Shown here: piece by piece, positions 60,801 through 64,000 of the stretch
Layout: the number at the start of each line of letters is the position of its first letter
Numbering within the stretch: the stretch's first letter is position 1
Source: Palsa-1248 sp963737835
GTDB taxonomy: Bacteria; Gemmatimonadota; Gemmatimonadetes; Gemmatimonadales; Gemmatimonadaceae
Length of the DNA stretch: 64,000 bases
Assembly (NCBI GenBank): GCA_963737835.1
Contig: CAVTUH010000001.1
Coordinates: 248,001-312,000 of the forward strand
Direction of reading: 5' to 3'
Notes under the pieces: generated by a model
What the model was told of the DNA's origin: nothing
Databases searched by the model: none
What the model saw: only the letters and a program-made list of their open reading frames with translations
Made by a program: the position numbers and the translations under genes

Positions 60801-61924
60801 GTGTCTGCCCGACTGCCGAGGAGCGAGCGCAGATGCGTCTCAGTCTCGCAGGCGGCGCGGTCCCACGTCAGCGACTCGGCAAAGGTCCGGCCCGCCACTC
60901 CCATGGACGTCACGAGGGCGGGGTCGCGACCGAACCGATCCAATGCGGCGGCAAACGCCCCAATGTCGGCGTGCGGCACGAGAAAGCCCGTTTTCCCGTC
61001 GAGCACCGACTCGCGGATGCCCGGCGAATTCGAGGCCACGACCGGTGTGCCGCACGCCGCGGCCTCGAGGTTGGTAATGCCCCACCCTTCCTTGGGCGAC
61101 GCGAAGGTGAGCGCCCATGCCTGGCGGAGCAATGTCAACTTTTCCGCTTCCGACACGCGTCCAAGAAACCGAACCCGCTCCCGCAGGTCAAGCGAACGGA
61201 CCTGCGCTTCGAGGCCTGGCCGGTAGTCGCCCGCCCCCGCGATCGCCAGCCGCGCCTCCGGCAGGTTGAGCCGCGCGAACGCGGCAATCACGTGTTGCAC
61301 GCCTTTGTAGCGCTTGAGGCGGCCGAGGTACGCGAATAGCGGGGTTGCCGAGCGCGCGGCAGGATCGGGCGTGTAGGTAGTGGTGTCGACGCCCTGATAA
61401 ATCACCTTGATCTGGGAGCGAGCGATGCCGCGAGCGACCAGGTCGTCCGCCGTCCCATTGCTCACCGCCTCGAACTGCACGTCGTGGTACACACGTCCCA
61501 GCGGTCGTTCCCCGAGCCACACAGCGGTGGCGAGCGGCAGTGCGAACGCGGAGAATGCCGTGGCACCGAACAAGTGGTGCACGAGACCGACAATGCGTGG
61601 GGGGGTCGGCGCCGCGTGCACCCACCGTGGAGTCAGCAACGGGACCTTGTTCAAGTCCTCGACGAGTACGTCGAAGGGCGTATGCGCCAGATAGCGGTCA
61701 TACGCCCGCCTCGCCAGGAGCGGGAACGTGTATCGCGTCCCGACTCGCCGGACATCGATCCCATCGAGCCGCGCGGTCGGTGGGCACCCACGCCAGCCGC
61801 CGCACAGCAGCGAGACGTGGTGGCCGCGGTGTGCCAGCCGGCCAAAGATCTCGTGGAGGTGGGTCTCCGCTCCGCCTGCTTGCGGGTTCTCTCGATCTTG
61901 CCAGTTGACGATGAGAATGCGCAC
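60797..61924 (-). CDS. Glycosyltransferase family 4 protein
   Basis: This 375-residue GT-B enzyme has an N-terminal GGAE loop (NPQAGGAETHLHEIFGRLA) and the nucleotide-sugar site EGWGITNLEAAACGTPVVAS (E-x7-E). LFAYLGRLKRYKGVQHVI marks the C-terminal domain start. It likely transfers a sugar in cell-surface glycan assembly. It overlaps hprK by 4 bp and follows nusB by 3 bp; the position within a ribosome/PTS operon is unusual but seems fixed in the sequence. Confidence 0.9.
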   Translation of the reverse strand: MRILIVNWQDRENPQAGGAETHLHEIFGRLAHRGHHVSLLCGGWRGCPPTARLDGIDVRRVGTRYTFPLLARRAYDRYLAHTPFDVLVEDLNKVPLLTPRWVHAAPTPPRIVGLVHHLFGATAFSAFALPLATAVWLGERPLGRVYHDVQFEAVSNGTADDLVARGIARSQIKVIYQGVDTTTYTPDPAARSATPLFAYLGRLKRYKGVQHVIAAFARLNLPEARLAIAGAGDYRPGLEAQVRSLDLRERVRFLGRVSEAEKLTLLRQAWALTFASPKEGWGITNLEAAACGTPVVASNSPGIRESVLDGKTGFLVPHADIGAFAAALDRFGRDPALVTSMGVAGRTFAESLTWDRAACETETHLRSLLGSRADT

Positions 61925-61927
61925 CGC

Positions 61928-62413
61928 TTACAACCGGTCCATGCGTCGAGCCACGGCATCGAGCACGCCATTCACGAAATGCGCGCTCTGACTGGTGCCG
62001 AAGCGCTCCGCCAGGTGGACGGCTTCCGAGATCACGACCCGGGCCGGCGTCGAGCCCTGCAGCAGCTCGGCCGCTGCGAGCCGCAGGACGCAGCGATCGA
62101 CCACCGCCATGCGGGCGATGCGCCAGTTCGTCGCGGCATCGGCCAGCTCCTGATCGAGCTGCGGCAGGTGCTCGGCCACTTCACCGACCAATCGCCTCGC
62201 CACTCGTCGCTCTTCGGGCGCTACCGCGAGATCGTCCCAGACCTGGTCGGCCACTTGGGTGAGAATCGCACCCGCACCCGTCGCCGCGGAGCGTCGCGCT
62301 CGCGTGTCAGGGTTGCCTGCGGTAGAGCGGACATCCCACGCGTAAAGTGCTTGCAGCGCGCGGGCGCGAGCTCGAGTCTCGAGCCGGGGCTCGGCGCGGC
62401 GAGATGCGATCAC
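61928..62413 (-). CDS. nusB: Transcription antitermination protein NusB
   Basis: This 161-residue protein has the NusB pattern: ETRARARALQALYAWDV at the start, then NWRIARMAVVDRCVLRLAAA and PARVVISEAVHLAERFGTSQ, ending with FVNGVLDAVARRM. It binds boxA of rRNA leaders with NusE. It overlaps ribH by 4 bp, the ribH-nusB order found in many bacteria. An acidic/Ala-rich insertion near residue 35 is extra. Confidence 0.94.
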   Translation of the reverse strand: MIASRRAEPRLETRARARALQALYAWDVRSTAGNPDTRARRSAATGAGAILTQVADQVWDDLAVAPEERRVARRLVGEVAEHLPQLDQELADAATNWRIARMAVVDRCVLRLAAAELLQGSTPARVVISEAVHLAERFGTSQSAHFVNGVLDAVARRMDRL

Positions 62414-62928
62414 ATGCCGCGCGTTGCGCTAACCCGTGCGCCGGCGCGTCGGTCGTCGGTCTCGACGTCCAGGCGCGCAATCAAGTCGACCATCTCGAGC
62501 GCCGCGAGCACAGCGTCGACACCCTTGTTGCCATGCGTACCGCCAGCGCGCGCTTCCGCCTGCGCGACCGTGTCACACGTGAGCACGCCGAAGCCGATCG
62601 GCACCTCGTAGTCCGCTGCGGCCGCGGCGAGGCCGTCGGCCGCAGCGGACGCGACATAGTCGAAGTGGGGCGTCTCGCCTCGGATCACGGCGCCCAACGC
62701 CACCAGCGCGTCATAGCGCTCGGTCGCCAGCGCCGCCCGCGCGGCCGTCGGCAGCTCCCATGCGCCGGGTACCCGGATGATATCCAGATCGCCCTCGGCG
62801 ACCCCGGCACGAAGCAACGCATCCGTCGCTCCGCGCTCCAGCCGCTCCGTGATCGCCTCGTTGAAGCGACTCACGAGCACAGCGATCCGCCGCCCTGTCC
62901 CGATTGGCACCCCTGCAAATTCCGCCAC
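62410..62928 (-). CDS. ribH: 6,7-dimethyl-8-ribityllumazine synthase
   Basis: This 172-residue protein has the family sites: VSRFNEAITERLERGATDAL, IIRVPGAWELPTAARAAL, VALGAVIRGETPHFDYVASA and TCDTVAQAEARAGGTHGNKG. It makes the lumazine precursor of riboflavin. It lies 15 bp after ribBA and overlaps nusB, so it is part of the same operon. Confidence 0.96.
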   Translation of the reverse strand: MAEFAGVPIGTGRRIAVLVSRFNEAITERLERGATDALLRAGVAEGDLDIIRVPGAWELPTAARAALATERYDALVALGAVIRGETPHFDYVASAAADGLAAAAADYEVPIGFGVLTCDTVAQAEARAGGTHGNKGVDAVLAALEMVDLIARLDVETDDRRAGARVSATRGM

Positions 62929-62943
62929 CCGCGCAGCCCTGTC

Positions 62944-64000
62944 CTACGAGGCGAGCAAGTGGCCGAGCTTCGCGCGTTTCGTCTGCAGATAGCCGGCGTT
63001 CTCGTCCGTCGCGGGTGCCTCGAGCCGCACGCCGTCCTCGATGCGCAGCCCGTATCCCTCGAGTCCGACGAGCTTCGTCGGATTGTTGGTCAGGACGCGA
63101 ATGGCGCGGAGGCCGAGATCCAGGAGAATCTGTGCGCCGATGCCGTACTCGCGGAGGTCGGGCTTGAATCCGAGTCGCTCGTTGGCTTCGACCGTGTCAG
63201 CACCCTGATCCTGCAGCGCGTAGGCCTTGAGCTTGTTGAGCAAGCCGATCCCGCGCCCTTCCTGATCCAGATACACGACGACGCCGCGCCCCGCCTGCGA
63301 TATGAGATCCATCGCCCGGTGCAGCTGCCAACCGCAGTCACAGCGTTGGGAGTGGAACACATCGCCCGTGAGGCACTTCGAATGCATCCGGACGAGCACG
63401 GGCTGGTCGCCGGCCACATCGCCGTAGACGAGCGCCACGTGCTCGCGCGTGTCCACGTCGTTGCGGTAGCCGACGATCCGCCAATCGCCGTGTTCCGTCG
63501 GGAGCCGGGCCTCGGCGACTCGGTGCACAAGCCGCTCCGTCTGCAGGCGATACGCGACGAGCTGCGCGATGGTGATGAACGTCAGCCCGTGCTCCGCTGT
63601 GAAGCGCTCCAGCTCGGGGCGCTTGGCCATCGAGCCGTCCTCGTTCATGATCTCGCAGATCACCCCCGCGGGCCACTGCTTGGCGAGGCGCGCGAGGTCG
63701 ACCGCCGCTTCGGTGTGGCCGACGCGGCGCAGCACCCCGCCATCGCGCGCGCGCAGCGGCGATATATGACCGGGACGGCGGAGCTCACGCGCGGACCGGG
63801 CCGGATTCGCCGCGATCTGGATCGTCATCGCACGATCCGACGCACTGACGCCGGTCGTCACGCCGAACCGCGGCGCGGCGTCGATCGTCACCGTGAATGC
63901 CGTTTGCTGTCCCTCGGTGTTGGACTCGACCTGCGGCGGCAACTCGAGTTCGTTGGCGCGTTCGGCGGTGAGGGCGACGCAAATCAATCCCCGCGCCTCG
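62944..64000 (-). CDS. ribBA: Bifunctional DHBP synthase/GTP cyclohydrolase II (5' end outside window)
   Basis: The frame runs open to the window edge, so the N-terminal part is missing. The remaining 350 residues hold the second half of the DHBP synthase domain (TVTIDAAPRFGVTTGVSASD, GHISPLRARDGGVLRRVGHT, EAAVDLARL). A full GTP cyclohydrolase II follows: zinc site SKCLTGDVFHSQRCDCG, DQEGRGIGLLNKLKAYALQD and YGIGAQILLDLGLRAIRVLT. It provides both precursors for ribH downstream. Confidence 0.96.
   Translation of the reverse strand, partial: EARGLICVALTAERANELELPPQVESNTEGQQTAFTVTIDAAPRFGVTTGVSASDRAMTIQIAANPARSARELRRPGHISPLRARDGGVLRRVGHTEAAVDLARLAKQWPAGVICEIMNEDGSMAKRPELERFTAEHGLTFITIAQLVAYRLQTERLVHRVAEARLPTEHGDWRIVGYRNDVDTREHVALVYGDVAGDQPVLVRMHSKCLTGDVFHSQRCDCGWQLHRAMDLISQAGRGVVVYLDQEGRGIGLLNKLKAYALQDQGADTVEANERLGFKPDLREYGIGAQILLDLGLRAIRVLTNNPTKLVGLEGYGLRIEDGVRLEAPATDENAGYLQTKRAKLGHLLAS

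Overview
The window is about 65% GC. Its gene families point to a soil-type member of the Gemmatimonadota (for example HPrK with a mannose-family PTS ahead of HPr and EI, an ADOP-type permease, LVIVD-repeat, DinB and M28 proteins). The phylum is inferred from gene content only.

Left part (1-22,753) is accessory DNA at a tRNA-Ser(GGA) gene (minus strand, 22667-22753). A 61-bp copy of the 3' part of that tRNA recurs at 3642-3702, exactly 19,024 bp away. It bounds an integrative element (3703-22726). At its right end is a chain of six tightly coupled genes (18746-22611): Xis-like HTH, RepA-like AAA ATPase, TubC_N-like peptide, a 66-aa protein, a HTH protein and a tyrosine integrase. Tandem 12/13-bp repeats that look like integrase arm sites lie inside each end. 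Cargo includes a four-gene unit (3866-7100) with an intact trypsin-like protease, a same-length paralogue that lost its catalytic His and Ser, a PD-(D/E)XK-like protein and a small unknown. It also carries an IS21-family insertion (7256-9990, 5-bp target duplication), a frameshifted DUF3800 gene, an ADOP permease, a resolvase, and an uncharacterised pair made of a MerR-like HTH protein and a duplicated zinc-module protein. Left of 3642 is debris of an older element at the same tRNA: a mobC fragment joined by deletion to a truncated, catalytically mutated integrase, plus a Fic gene with a palindromic operator.

Middle part (22,795-42,621): APC permease, amidohydrolase, DinB, secreted M28 and S9 peptidases, MFS transporter, LVIVD protein, tRNA-Ser(CGA), dihaem cytochrome c, DUF190, tadA, clpB and several exported proteins of unknown role.

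Right part (42,845-64,000) is mostly minus-strand housekeeping: selB; a cobalamin-riboswitch-controlled btuF-btuC-btuD-btuB operon running into recO; then, in transcription order, ribBA, ribH, nusB, a GT4 glycosyltransferase, hprK, PTS IIA-IIB-IIC-IID, HPr, EI, metK, ahcY, a bifunctional-nuclease-family gene and a secreted protein. Most are overlapping or a few bases apart.

Single-base frameshifts break otherwise good reading frames in at least four genes (zinc-ribbon gene, istA, DUF3800, hprK twice). Some may be assembly indels rather than true pseudogenes.
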